In this document: one piece after another, positions 35,601-44,342 of the stretch
How positions within the stretch are numbered: position 1 is the stretch's first letter
Layout: each line of letters starts with the position of its first letter
Assembly (NCBI RefSeq): GCF_002699205.1
Contig: NZ_PABT01000014.1
Location: 248,001-312,000 of the forward strand
Direction: 5' to 3'
From: Allomuricauda sp.
GTDB lineage: Bacteria; Bacteroidota; Bacteroidia; Flavobacteriales; Flavobacteriaceae
DNA length: 64,000 nt
The notes under the pieces: generated by a model
What the model saw: the letters and a program-made list of their open reading frames with translations, nothing else
The model's database searches: none
Told to the model about the DNA's origin: nothing
Made by a program: the position numbers and the translations under genes

Positions 35601-35784
35601 TGGCCGTAAGTCTTACTGCCGTTCCTCCGGTTACGGGAACACTCCATAAATCCGAATCATAACTAAAAACGATGGTTTTTGCATCTGGCGATACGGTGGG
35701 GTCCATTAAAAAATAGGACTCTTGGGCGTTGGTATAACTAAAAAGAAATACGAAGAAAGGAATAAGGAGTTTCTGAAAGTTCAT
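32632..35784 (-). CDS. Tricorn-like protease: WD40/PD40 propellers, PDZ and S41 peptidase
   Basis: A 1050-residue exported protein (signal peptide 1-20, ending TNAQ). The N-terminal 540 residues are TolB/PD40-type beta-propeller repeats (DPTVSPDAKTIVFSYDSDLW, RISPDGKWLAFSSTQFGNKD, RSPVWSPDGKYLYMVSN). A Lys/Glu/Asp-rich linker (about 548-570) follows, then the core with a PDZ domain (about 765-840: DGPADVTGKDIKKGDVLVAV) and an S41 catalytic domain with the probable nucleophile Ser956 in NEQSLSDAEMTAAG. These proteins degrade peptides delivered through the propellers, in the periplasm in this case. Complete, no close partner gene. Confidence 0.93.
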   Translation of the reverse strand: MNFQKLLIPFFVFLFSYTNAQESYFLMDPTVSPDAKTIVFSYDSDLWSVPVTGGTAVRLTAMDGEESLPRISPDGKWLAFSSTQFGNKDIYVMPLEGGTIQQLTFNDADDDMDSWSWDSKSIYFTSSRNNRYSGYEVPIEGGTPKRLFQNYFNTVANIAVHPKTEEIFFNESWEGKNFTHRKRYKGAYNPNIKSYNPATKEYKEYTTYNGKDLWATMDQNGDLYFVSDRANGEYNLYQLENDSKIQLTTFDSSIGRPQVSANGKVVVFGKDYQIYSYDVSNKTAKKVPIKIIKNSTLSKTQDFKVQGNITNFSVSPDNKKLAFIARGELFVSDVKGKFVKHIITNPKERVLEVVWLKDNKTLLYNRTHNGYANLFTIAGDGSSSEKQHTNDLRNNVNIVLDPDLEKALYISGRDELRLLDLSSFKSEVLVKDEFWALYAPQPYFSPNGSHVVYTAIRNFESDVFVVRLSDKKIINLTNTGVTERSPVWSPDGKYLYMVSNLTEPSYPYGLSESQIYQMPLDKYEDAFTYGKYEELFKEEEKENKDDKDNKKEPEKEDKNPITIKINENGIMERIKAISPSFGRQTSPFVIQKDETMHVLYLSNHDEGKTKLWKTVIKPFEKNKIEKVLDDTMNGYQLANAKDSYYLLSKGNIHTFDVENNKAEKIDIDFTFRRNLSEEFHQMFHEAWAGFEENFYDGDFHGEDWTALRKKYEQYLPYITNRNQLRRLFNDMLGELNTSHFGFSSRGDEEKVFYKTKTLATGILFSNDHPYTVEHIIADGPADVTGKDIKKGDVLVAVNGKKVDPSKNRESYFNEPSLDNEMQLDFKRAGKIISVNIHPISTNAQRSLLYDEWVDDNQKYVDTKSDKKVAYVHLKNMGGGELENFKREMVSETSQRDALILDLRYNTGGNVHNEVLQFLSQKPYLKWKYRDGDLAPQPNFAPAVKPIILLVNEQSLSDAEMTAAGFKALKLGTIMGTETYRWIIFTSGKGLVDGSFYRLPAWGCFTLDGKNLEKTGVSPDIVVPENFKDRLDGKKPQLDAALQEIFRQLKG

Positions 35785-35935
35785 GACGTGTCGGATTGAT
35801 GAATTTTGAGATATAAAAAAATGAACAATGATAATCTGCCGCCAATTTAATAATAATCGCTTGAAAATGGTTGAGGGGAATAAATCTTTAAAAGGATTTC
35901 ACTAAATTTAAGGTGACTAATTCAATACACAAACA

Positions 35936-38900
35936 ATGAGATCAAACTACACGTTGTTGAGCCTGTTCGTGCTCGCATTCTTGCTATTTTCGAATTCTAC
36001 GGAAGCACAAAGAAGAAACAAATCAAATAAAACTACTGTCCAGTACCCTGAAGAGCTATATTCTAGCTTGGAATATCGATTGATAGGTCCATTCCGAGGT
36101 GGGCGTTCCGGAACTGTTGCCGGTGTACCGGGAGAACCGAATCTTTTTTATTTTGGAGCCACAGGAGGCGGTGTTTGGAGAACAACTGACGGAGGCCTTA
36201 CCTGGGAAAATATTTCTGACGGTTATTTTGGCGGAAGTATTGGTGCCGTAGAGGTTTCACAGAGTGACCCCAACGTTATTTATGTAGGTGGAGGAGAGCA
36301 AACGGTTCGTGGAAATGTTTCCTCTGGTTATGGCGTGTGGAAAACTGAAGATGCTGGAAAAACATGGAAATCCATGGGCTTGGAGAAAAGCCGCCACATT
36401 TCCCGAATGAGAATCCATCCGAAAGACCACAATATTGTGTATGCTGCAGTGATGGGGAATCTATATAAACCTACAACAGAAAGAGGTGTGTACAAAAGTA
36501 CAGATGGAGGCCAATCATGGAAGAAAGTGCTTTATGCCAACGATATGGCAGGAGCGGTTGATTTGACTTTTGACCCGAACAATCCGCGAATTTTATACGC
36601 ATCAACGTGGAGAGTACAGCGTACACCATACAGTTTGAGCAGTGGAGGTGAAGGATCCGCACTTTGGAAAAGCACCGATAGTGGTGAGACATGGACCGAG
36701 ATTTCAAAAAACAAGGGTTTTGCCACGGATACCCTTGGAATTATTGGTGTGGCCGTTTCGCCCCAAAACAGCAACAGGGTCTGGGCCATGGTGGAGAACA
36801 AGGACAAAGGAGGATTGTACAGGTCTGATGACGGAGGTGAAACATGGGCCCTTATCAACACCGAGAGAAAACTGAGACAACGCGCATGGTACTATACAAG
36901 AGTGTATGCCGATACCCAGGATGAGGATGTGGTATATGTTCTTAATGTTCGGTATCATAAAAGTACGGATGGTGGGAAAACTTTTGAAACATCCAGTGCT
37001 CCACATGGCGACCATCACGATCTTTGGATTGCCCCGGAAGATTCCAACCGTATGATCATGGCGGATGATGGTGGTGCCCAAGTCACCTATGATGGTGGCA
37101 GGACCTGGAGCACATATCACAACCAACCAACCGCACAATTTTATAGGGTTACCACGGACAATGCTTTCCCTTATCGAATTTATGTGGCCCAACAGGACAA
37201 CTCTACCGTTAGGATAAATTATCGTAGTGATGACAGTTCCATTGGTGAAGATGACTGGGAGCCGACCGCAGGGGGTGAATCAGCACACATTGCCGTGGAT
37301 CCCACCAATAATGATATTGTATACGGAGGTAGTTATGGAGGCTTGCTCACTCGGGTAAACCATGCCAGAAAAACCATCAGGGCCATCAATGTATGGCCGG
37401 ACAACCCTATGGGATATGGAGCAGAAGGAATGAAGTACCGATTCCAATGGAACTTCCCTATTATGTTCAGTAAACATGATCCCAAAAAGTTATACACGTT
37501 TTCCAATCACGTCCATATGACCACCAATGAGGGTCAAACCTGGGAATTATTAAGTGGAGACCTAACCCGTAACGATCCTACCAAATTAGGTTCCAGTGGA
37601 GGTCCCATCACCCAGGACAATACCAGTGTGGAGTATTATTGTACCATTTTTGCGGCCAACGAAAGCCCGTTAAAAGAAGGATTGCTTTGGGTGGGAAGTG
37701 ACGATGGTTTGATCCATGTTACCAAAGATGGTGGCCAAACTTGGGAAAATGTGACCCCACCGAATATGCCGGAGTGGAACATGATCAACAGTATAGAGCC
37801 ATCTTATTTTGATGAAGGTACTTGCTACGTGGCGGCAACACGATACAAATTAGGGGACTTTGCCCCATACCTTTACAAAACTACCGACTACGGAAAAACA
37901 TGGACCAAAATCACCAATGGTATAGAAGACGAACACTTTACCCGTGTGGTCAGGGAAGACCCGAAAAGAAAGGGATTGTTGTACGCAGGAACCGAAACGG
38001 GAATGTACATTTCCTTTGATGATGGGAAGAATTGGACAAAATTCCAATTGAACCTGCCCATAGTTCCCATTACCGACCTTGCCATTAAAGATGATAACTT
38101 GATCGTGGCCACGCAAGGTAGGAGCGTTTGGGTGATTGATGACCTAACCGTATTGCACCAATTGGACGAGGCAAAGAAGTCTGCCGATGCAATTTTGTAC
38201 AAACCAAGGGATAGTTACAGAACCAAAGGAAGAAAAGCTAGACAACCATCCAAGACCGAAGGTGAAAACTTAGCGAATGGCGTGATCACACATTTTTATC
38301 TGAAGGATGTTACGGAGAAGGACAGCATTGCACTGGTCTATACGAAAATGAACGGGGACACTTTGGCAACATATAGTACCTATGCCAAGGAAAAGGATAA
38401 AAAGCTTGAGGTCAAAAAGGGAGGGAACACTTTTGTGTGGAATACCCGTGGCAAAGGTGCCGAAAGATTGAAGGGAATGATTCTTTGGGCAGCCAACCTA
38501 AATGGGCCCAAGGCAGTTCCCGGTACATATAAAGTCAGTTTAAATGTAAATGGAAGTACCCAAACAGAAAATTTCACTATTCTCCCAGATCCTAGGGCCG
38601 AAGTTACCGTGGCCGATATGCAAAAGCAATATGACTTTATCACCGAAGTGAACGAAACCGTAGACAGGGCCCATCAATCCATTAAAAAGATAAGGGCCAT
38701 CAATGGAAAGTTGGATGAGTTCATCAAAAAGTATAAAAATGAAGAAGCAACCAAGGCTTTGGTGGAGAGGGCCAAGAAGATGAAGGAAGAGTTCGGGGCA
38801 ATTGAGAAGGAACTGTATCAGACCAAGAACAGAAGTAATCAAGACCCATTGAATTTCCCGATCAAATTGACCAACAAATTGGCACACTTGAACAGCTTGG

Positions 38901-39073
38901 TATCCAGGGATGATTTTCCCCCAACAGACCAGGATATTGCCGTTAAAAACGAACTGACCGCTAAAATTAATGCACAATTGAAAGCATTTGACGCATTGGT
39001 TGATAAAGAAGTTGTTTCATTCAACAATGAATTCAATCAACTCAAATTGGATTATTTGAGTATCGAAGAATAA
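35936..39073 (+). CDS. Large secreted BNR/sortilin-like beta-propeller protein
   Basis: A 1045-residue protein with a signal peptide (about 1-24, ending STEAQ). The mature protein carries repeated BNR/Asp-box motifs: TTDGGLTWENIS, TEDAGKTWKSMG, STDGGQSWKKVL, STDSGETWTEIS, SDDGGETWALIN, STDGGKTFET, TKDGGQTWENVT and TTDYGKTWTKI, forming sortilin/VPS10-like ten-bladed propellers (about 60-720). A beta-sandwich segment (about 760-890) and a helical C-terminal tail (about 895-1045) follow. Such proteins are common and abundant in flavobacteria, called glycosyl hydrolases, but catalytic residues of sialidases are not evident; binding or a peptidase-linked role is just as possible. A strong terminator follows. 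Confidence 0.9.
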   Translation: MRSNYTLLSLFVLAFLLFSNSTEAQRRNKSNKTTVQYPEELYSSLEYRLIGPFRGGRSGTVAGVPGEPNLFYFGATGGGVWRTTDGGLTWENISDGYFGGSIGAVEVSQSDPNVIYVGGGEQTVRGNVSSGYGVWKTEDAGKTWKSMGLEKSRHISRMRIHPKDHNIVYAAVMGNLYKPTTERGVYKSTDGGQSWKKVLYANDMAGAVDLTFDPNNPRILYASTWRVQRTPYSLSSGGEGSALWKSTDSGETWTEISKNKGFATDTLGIIGVAVSPQNSNRVWAMVENKDKGGLYRSDDGGETWALINTERKLRQRAWYYTRVYADTQDEDVVYVLNVRYHKSTDGGKTFETSSAPHGDHHDLWIAPEDSNRMIMADDGGAQVTYDGGRTWSTYHNQPTAQFYRVTTDNAFPYRIYVAQQDNSTVRINYRSDDSSIGEDDWEPTAGGESAHIAVDPTNNDIVYGGSYGGLLTRVNHARKTIRAINVWPDNPMGYGAEGMKYRFQWNFPIMFSKHDPKKLYTFSNHVHMTTNEGQTWELLSGDLTRNDPTKLGSSGGPITQDNTSVEYYCTIFAANESPLKEGLLWVGSDDGLIHVTKDGGQTWENVTPPNMPEWNMINSIEPSYFDEGTCYVAATRYKLGDFAPYLYKTTDYGKTWTKITNGIEDEHFTRVVREDPKRKGLLYAGTETGMYISFDDGKNWTKFQLNLPIVPITDLAIKDDNLIVATQGRSVWVIDDLTVLHQLDEAKKSADAILYKPRDSYRTKGRKARQPSKTEGENLANGVITHFYLKDVTEKDSIALVYTKMNGDTLATYSTYAKEKDKKLEVKKGGNTFVWNTRGKGAERLKGMILWAANLNGPKAVPGTYKVSLNVNGSTQTENFTILPDPRAEVTVADMQKQYDFITEVNETVDRAHQSIKKIRAINGKLDEFIKKYKNEEATKALVERAKKMKEEFGAIEKELYQTKNRSNQDPLNFPIKLTNKLAHLNSLVSRDDFPPTDQDIAVKNELTAKINAQLKAFDALVDKEVVSFNNEFNQLKLDYLSIEE

Positions 39074-39106
39074 AAAAAGCCCTTATGTTCTGCATAAGGG
39101 CTTTTT
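39074..39106 (+). terminator. Rho-independent terminator after the BNR-protein gene
   Basis: Perfect 14-bp stem AAAAAGCCCTTATG/CATAAGGGCTTTTT with loop TTCTG, beginning right after the stop codon at 39073 and ending in a T-run. It would work on both strands. Confidence 0.92.
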
Positions 39107-39132
39107 ATCTTAAATATCCATCGATATTAACC

Positions 39133-39495
39133 TTGAAACGACTAAATCAACTGGAAGAACTATTGAAGGATTTGGATAACAACGATCTCAAGAAGGAAGG
39201 GCAACAATTGTTGGATAAACTTAAAACATGGGACGGGGAAATGGTACAGCGAAAATCGCAAGCCTATGATGATGTTGAGAATTTCCCGAATAAGTTTACC
39301 GCGGAATATCTTTTTGTAATGAACCACTGCAATAGTGCCTTGCCACAGATCAATCAACCATCAAAAGATAGAAAGAAAGAGCTGGATGCCCAATGGGTTG
39401 GATTAAAACAGCGAGCAGAAGTTCTAATGAATACGGAAATACCTAATTTTAACGCCAAACTGTGGACAAATGGCATTGGTGCCATCAGAATGTAA
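39133..39495 (+). CDS. Orphan helical tail domain of a BNR/sortilin-like protein
   Basis: A 120-residue frame from a TTG at 39133 (frame also open back to an ATG inside the terminator stem, unlikely). It contains no signal peptide. Its sequence matches, by eye, the helical C-terminal tail of the BNR protein upstream: LEELLKDLDN / QQLLDKLKTW / VENFPNKFTAEYLF / NSALPQINQPSKDRKKELDA / IPNFNAKLW align in order with LDEFIKKYK, LVERAKKMK, PLNFPIKLTNKLAHL, LVSRDDFPPTDQDI and VSFNNEF. It is therefore the end of a second, otherwise deleted paralogue, or a free-standing tail domain. It directly follows the terminator, so its transcription is uncertain. Confidence 0.55.
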   Translation: MKRLNQLEELLKDLDNNDLKKEGQQLLDKLKTWDGEMVQRKSQAYDDVENFPNKFTAEYLFVMNHCNSALPQINQPSKDRKKELDAQWVGLKQRAEVLMNTEIPNFNAKLWTNGIGAIRM

Positions 39496-39512
39496 TACGT
39501 AAAACTTAACAA

Positions 39513-40058
39513 TTGCTGTACCCATATATAAAATCGTTGCACCTCATTTTTGTGGTGACTTGGTTTGCAGGTTTGTTCTACATTCCAAGATTGTTTATTT
39601 ATCATATCGAGGCTTGGCAAAAACCATCGCCGGACAAAGAGATCCTTACCGATCAACTAAAGTTGATGACAAAGCGACTGTGGTATATCATCACTTGGCC
39701 TTCGGCAATCGTATGTACGCTTACGGCCATTTGGTTGTTGATTTTGATGCCGGGGTGGCTACAGCAACCATGGATGCATGTAAAACTGGTATTTGTGGGG
39801 CTTCTTTTTGCGTATCATTTTAAATGTCATCAAATTTTTAAGCAACTCCAAAGGGATGAGGTTAAATACACATCCAAATTTATGCGTATTTGGAACGAAG
39901 TGTCCACAATAATTCTTTTTGCGGTCGTCTTTTTGGTGGTTTTAAAAAGCGCGTTCAATTGGATCTATGGCATTGTGGGCATATTTGCGCTTATGATACT
40001 TTTGATGTTGGGTATTCGATGGTACAAGAAGGTACGGGACAGAAATCCCAATGCATAG
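39513..40058 (+). CDS. hemJ: Protoporphyrinogen oxidase HemJ
   Basis: A 181-residue integral membrane protein with four or five helices. It begins at a TTG (MLYPYIKSLHLIFVVTWFAGLFYIPRLFIYH); no ATG is available. The conserved His10 and the WFAGLFYIPRLFIYH and TWPSAIVC motifs are those of HemJ, the proteobacterial/cyanobacterial type of protoporphyrinogen IX oxidase, which passes electrons to the respiratory chain. It supplies the only step missing between hemF and hemH in this window, although it lies 21 kb from hemH. HemG and HemY are not seen. Confidence 0.9.
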   Translation: MLYPYIKSLHLIFVVTWFAGLFYIPRLFIYHIEAWQKPSPDKEILTDQLKLMTKRLWYIITWPSAIVCTLTAIWLLILMPGWLQQPWMHVKLVFVGLLFAYHFKCHQIFKQLQRDEVKYTSKFMRIWNEVSTIILFAVVFLVVLKSAFNWIYGIVGIFALMILLMLGIRWYKKVRDRNPNA

Positions 40059-40195
40059 AACCTTGGAACCCAAGCTCAAGCCGAGGAATCGGAATGAAAG
40101 GTTCGTTCGATTTGGTCTGTATTTAAACCAGAGCTTGGTGCTTGAGCGTTATTTGGCTCGATAATTGCTTAAATTTAACATCAAATCCAGCGAGC

Positions 40196-41650
40196 TTGTT
40201 AAGAAAACTTTCCTTACGTTCACGCATATTTGTTGCCATGATCACCTTGGTGGTACTTGCCTCTGTTCTTATTGCTGGGGTAACCATCTATCAGTATAAA
40301 GAACAAGGAAACGACTACCATACTGAAAGGTTGGAGCGCAAGGAGGAACAATTGCTAAAAAGTATCAACTATACGCTGAGGGAAACAACCTATCCTGTTA
40401 CCACGGAGAATCTACATCTTATTTTCAGCGAGGAAATTTATAAGATTGCCAATATTCAAAATGTAAACTTTAGCATTTATGACCTAGAGGGGAACCTGGT
40501 TAAAAATTCAAGGCCGAGTTTTGAGTCAAATATAATTGCCGCGTGCCTTGATGCAGAAGTGCTCAATTTTTTGAGGGAGAGTGGAGAAACCCGGTTTGTT
40601 GAGGAAAAAAGGGCCGCTGGGGACAATTATCAGTCCACCTATACCTATATCTACGACCTCAAGTTTAAGCCCATTGGAATATTGCATCTTCCCTATTTTG
40701 AAGATAACACCTTCAATAATATGGAGCTTCGGGAGTTTCTCTTCAGGCTTGGAATGGTGTATCTTTTAATGTTGATAATAGCCATAATCCTGGCCTATTT
40801 CATTTCAAAATACATTACCAGATCACTTCAGACCATATCGGATAAGATGAACCGTACCAACCTGACCCGGGAGAACGAAAAAATTTATTTGGAAAGCCCG
40901 GGCGAAGAGATTGGCAAATTGGTGGACTCCTACAACCGGATGATTGATGAACTGGAGGAAAGTGCGGTAAAATTGGCCAAGAGCGAACGGGAACAAGCAT
41001 GGAGGGAAATGGCCAAACAGGTAGCGCACGAGATTAAAAACCCGTTAACGCCTTTACGGCTCACGGTGCAGAGTTTTGAGCGGAAGTTCGACCCGAACGA
41101 CCCCGATATCCATAAAAAGGTAAAGGAGTTCTCAAAAACCTTGATCCAACAAATTGATACCATGAGCAATATTGCCACGGCATTTTCCAGTTTTGCGGAT
41201 ATGCCGGCCCAACAGAATGAAACTTTGAACGTGGTCAAGGTGGTAAGATTGGCCCTGGAAATTTTTACAGAGGATTACATCCATTTTATAAGTGATGAGG
41301 AAGAGATCATTGCCAAACTGGACCGTACACAACTGATCAGGGTAATTACCAATTTGGTGAAAAACGCTATACAAGCTGTACCCAATGTGGATTCGCCCCG
41401 GATTTTGGTCACAGTTGCCTCCGATGGCCCTGAAGTAAAGATTTCGGTTGCAGACAACGGAGTGGGGATCTCAGATGAGTTCAAACATCGTATTTTTGAA
41501 CCCAAGTTTACCACCAAATCCAGTGGGACTGGACTTGGTTTGGGTATGGTAAAGAACATTGTGGAAAACTATGGCGGAACTATTACCTTTACCTCAAAGG
41601 TTGGGAAAGGAACTGTTTTTTGCATCAAATTCCCGAAAGAACTAAAATAA
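40196..41650 (+). CDS. Sensor histidine kinase with HAMP domain (NtrY-like)
   Basis: A 484-residue sensor. A TTG at 40196 (then LRKLSLRSRIFVAMITLVV) gives the most natural N-terminus; a TTG at 40142 is an alternative. One transmembrane helix precedes a roughly 150-residue periplasmic domain, then a second helix (about 186-204), a HAMP domain, and the HisKA with phosphoacceptor His278 (WREMAKQVAHEIKNPLTPLR). The HATPase has N box NLVKNAIQA, G1 DNGVGI and G2 GTGLGLGM. The H box resembles NtrY/nitrogen-regulation-type kinases. No response-regulator gene is adjacent, so it is an orphan here. Confidence 0.9.
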   Translation: MLRKLSLRSRIFVAMITLVVLASVLIAGVTIYQYKEQGNDYHTERLERKEEQLLKSINYTLRETTYPVTTENLHLIFSEEIYKIANIQNVNFSIYDLEGNLVKNSRPSFESNIIAACLDAEVLNFLRESGETRFVEEKRAAGDNYQSTYTYIYDLKFKPIGILHLPYFEDNTFNNMELREFLFRLGMVYLLMLIIAIILAYFISKYITRSLQTISDKMNRTNLTRENEKIYLESPGEEIGKLVDSYNRMIDELEESAVKLAKSEREQAWREMAKQVAHEIKNPLTPLRLTVQSFERKFDPNDPDIHKKVKEFSKTLIQQIDTMSNIATAFSSFADMPAQQNETLNVVKVVRLALEIFTEDYIHFISDEEEIIAKLDRTQLIRVITNLVKNAIQAVPNVDSPRILVTVASDGPEVKISVADNGVGISDEFKHRIFEPKFTTKSSGTGLGLGMVKNIVENYGGTITFTSKVGKGTVFCIKFPKELK

Positions 41651-41692
41651 TTATCGTAAACTTTATATAGACCGTTTCAAACATTAGTGTAC

Positions 41693-42475
41693 ATGGATTT
41701 CGAAAATATTTACATTGAAGAAGAAAACAATTTGGCCACGATAACCATAAACAGGCCCAAAAAACTGAACGCCCTCAACAAACGAACCATTGAGGAGTTG
41801 CACGTTGCCTTTAAGGAGCTGGACGAGGACAAAGATATCAAGGTGATCATTATTACCGGAAGTGGAGAAAAGGCCTTTGTGGCGGGAGCCGATATTTCTG
41901 AATTTGCCGATTTTTCGGTAAAAGAAGGTCGTCAGTTGGCAGCAGCAGGTCAGCGCAACCTTTTCGATTTTATTGAAAATCTGTCCACTCCGGTAATTGC
42001 GGCAATCAATGGTTTTGCCCTTGGAGGTGGTTTGGAGTTGGCCATGGCATGTCATTTTAGGGTGGCCAGCAGCAATGCTAGAATGGGGCTGCCGGAAGTT
42101 TCCCTTGGCCTGATTCCTGGATACGGTGGAACGCAGCGTTTGCCCCAATTGGTCGGAAAAGGCCGCGCTATGGAGATGATCATGACCGCGAGTATGATAG
42201 ATTCCGATAAGGCCTTTGGGTACGGATTGGTCAATCACGTAGTGTCTTCTGAGGAATTGTTGCCGTTCTGTGTGAAAATTGCAAACAGGATATTGAATAA
42301 TTCCATGGTTGCGATAAAACACGCAATAAAAGCGGTAAATGCGGGTTTTAAGTATGACGCTGATGGCTATTCAGTGGAAATAGATGCCTTTGGCAATTGC
42401 TTTGGGACGGATGACTTTAAAGAAGGAACCTCCGCATTTTTGGAAAAACGCAAAGCAGATTTCCCTGGATCATGA
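41693..42475 (+). CDS. Enoyl-CoA hydratase/isomerase family protein
   Basis: A 260-residue crotonase-fold enzyme. Start chosen at ATG 41693 (MDFENIYIEEENNLATITI). The oxyanion-hole segment is GSGEKAFVAGADISEF and the catalytic glutamate region is GLPEVSLGLIPGYGGTQRLP, both standard. It hydrates trans-2-enoyl-CoA to 3-hydroxyacyl-CoA, or a related reaction on a CoA thioester. It stands alone, without other beta-oxidation genes, so the physiological substrate is not clear. The next gene begins 24 nt later. Confidence 0.92.
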   Translation: MDFENIYIEEENNLATITINRPKKLNALNKRTIEELHVAFKELDEDKDIKVIIITGSGEKAFVAGADISEFADFSVKEGRQLAAAGQRNLFDFIENLSTPVIAAINGFALGGGLELAMACHFRVASSNARMGLPEVSLGLIPGYGGTQRLPQLVGKGRAMEMIMTASMIDSDKAFGYGLVNHVVSSEELLPFCVKIANRILNNSMVAIKHAIKAVNAGFKYDADGYSVEIDAFGNCFGTDDFKEGTSAFLEKRKADFPGS

Positions 42476-42499
42476 CCATTGGCCTAACCTAGCCAGACC

Positions 42500-44053
42500 A
42501 TGAAAAGAAAACTATTTGTACTTTTTTGCATTGTGTTGACCGGTATGGTGGCCAGTGCACAAAAAATGCCGGTATCCTACGATTTTGGAGAAAAATATAA
42601 AGACCGATATCGCTATTCCAACCTTGTTGCCATAGATGAGGACGATTCCGGCGGATATGTTTTGGTACGTGCCTATTACCAAGGTTTGATTCTTAAGCCC
42701 AAAGGGTATCTCATTGAAAAATATAACAGTAATCTGGAACTTGTATCGGAGTACAATTATAAGTTAAAAGGACTCGACTTTATCAATGGATTCCTTAAGA
42801 ACGGCCAATTGCACCTTTTGTTTCTGGATTATAATCCCATGAGGGGCGAATATGAATATTGGGTGCATAGCAGTCCCATAATCGATTTTAATTTCAAGCC
42901 AAAGAAATTGCTTTCCATTGCATCGGAACAAGTGGACAATCCTGTTGGCAAGAACTATTATAACCGTGATTTTTCGAGAGGGTTCACCACTGCTATTCTT
43001 TTTAATGAAGACAAGACAGGGTTTGTTATCAGCACACATCATAAAAAGGGAAAGAGCAATAAGCATATGATCCATATGTTTGACACGGCGCTCAATAAAA
43101 AGTTCGAATATGATTTTTCCGATGAGATAGAAGAGAAAAACTATGCTTTCGAGAATGTAGCCTTTTCTCCCGACCTACAAACGGCTTACATCGTGGGCAA
43201 AGCCTACTTTAAAAAGAGACGTTTTCGGGTCGATGAAAGGAAGTTTCAATATGAATTGATCAAGGTGTCCCAATATGGAAGCAAAACACAATCCTTTGTG
43301 GATCCAGGCAAGTATCCTGAAGCCTTGTATCCCGTTCTTACCAAGAATAAATTGTTCTGCGTAGGTTTTTATGCGGACAGAAAGGATAACCGGTATAATG
43401 GTATCGCTTATTTTGGTGTAGACCCAAATTCTTTGGACATCCAATCACAGAAATACAATCCATTCTCACAACAGTTTATGGATGATAAATTCGGAAGGGA
43501 CGAGGATAAGGTTGTTAAAAATCTTATTTTTAAAGGGGTTGAAATAACGGACAAACAAGAGATTTTCTTTAATGCCGAGGAGTATTTTGTAACCTCTGGA
43601 CTAGAGACCACGGGAGCTGGACAACGTGTGAAGATAGAACGCTATCACCACAATGATATCGTTAGTGTAAAACTGGATGCGGATGGTAACATGGAATGGG
43701 CAAGGAATATCAACAAGACCGAAGTTACCCAAGGAGATGGGGCCTATGCCTCTTATAGTTCATATTGCAAGGATGGCAACACCTATTTCTTTATCTGTAC
43801 GGCAGCCGAAAACCCACAGTTGATCAATAACGAACGATTGATCTTTAAGCAAGGGTTTAGTAGAAACCGGAATGTGTTCATGATCTCTTTGGACGAAAAT
43901 GGGGTAATGGACTATGAAAAGATCATAGATCAGCAAGAAGCTAGATTGCCACTTATGGTCTCCAAACCGCTCAAAGACAAAATGGAGGACAAAATGCTTT
44001 TCTATGCAAAAAGAGGAAGCAGGAAACAATTGGTAAAAGTGGACTTCAAATAA
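42500..44053 (+). CDS. Hypothetical exported protein, probable beta-propeller
   Basis: A 517-residue protein with a signal peptide (1-20, ending ASAQ). The mature sequence has many short repeated aromatic-Asp patterns (YDFGEKYKDRYRYSN, YWVHSSPIID, FDTALNKKFEYDF) that suggest beta-propeller or beta-helix structure, but I do not recognise a family. No lipobox, so likely periplasmic or outer-surface. It is 24 nt after the enoyl-CoA hydratase gene and followed by a terminator. Conserved hypothetical protein of flavobacteria, by its general look. Confidence 0.75.
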   Translation: MKRKLFVLFCIVLTGMVASAQKMPVSYDFGEKYKDRYRYSNLVAIDEDDSGGYVLVRAYYQGLILKPKGYLIEKYNSNLELVSEYNYKLKGLDFINGFLKNGQLHLLFLDYNPMRGEYEYWVHSSPIIDFNFKPKKLLSIASEQVDNPVGKNYYNRDFSRGFTTAILFNEDKTGFVISTHHKKGKSNKHMIHMFDTALNKKFEYDFSDEIEEKNYAFENVAFSPDLQTAYIVGKAYFKKRRFRVDERKFQYELIKVSQYGSKTQSFVDPGKYPEALYPVLTKNKLFCVGFYADRKDNRYNGIAYFGVDPNSLDIQSQKYNPFSQQFMDDKFGRDEDKVVKNLIFKGVEITDKQEIFFNAEEYFVTSGLETTGAGQRVKIERYHHNDIVSVKLDADGNMEWARNINKTEVTQGDGAYASYSSYCKDGNTYFFICTAAENPQLINNERLIFKQGFSRNRNVFMISLDENGVMDYEKIIDQQEARLPLMVSKPLKDKMEDKMLFYAKRGSRKQLVKVDFK

Positions 44054-44077
44054 AAAGTACCGTTTAAATATATAAAG

Positions 44078-44101
44078 AAGCTCCAAATTGGAGCTTTTTT
44101 T
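44078..44101 (+). terminator. Terminator after the exported-protein gene
   Basis: Stem AAGCTCCAA/TTGGAGCTT (9-bp arms, single central A; effectively AAGCTCC-AAATT-GGAGCTT with a T-run TTTTTT). It starts 25 nt after the stop codon. Confidence 0.85.
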
Positions 44102-44342
44102 ATTGGGTCTGTTTTCCTTTTATTAATATGTCCTATATCCAAAAAGTAATTCTTCGCTTTGTTGAGAGTTGGTTTCCTATCACCCTTTAACCGTGAAAAA
44201 ATAGAGCGAAAAAGCCTACACTTTAATTTTACTGTCAATTCAACTGGCTCATTCATCAATTAATAGCCTGCATTAGTTAATTAGGGGTAAATCTATCTAT
44301 TTATCCAATTTACTTTTGATTATTGATAACCTTAAACAAGTT
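44102..44342. other. AT-rich gap before the collagen-like lipoprotein gene
   Basis: About 240 nt of AT-rich sequence in which I found no gene, repeat or terminator. It must contain the promoter of the following lipoprotein gene, but no clear TAnnTTTG box was found. Confidence 0.3.
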
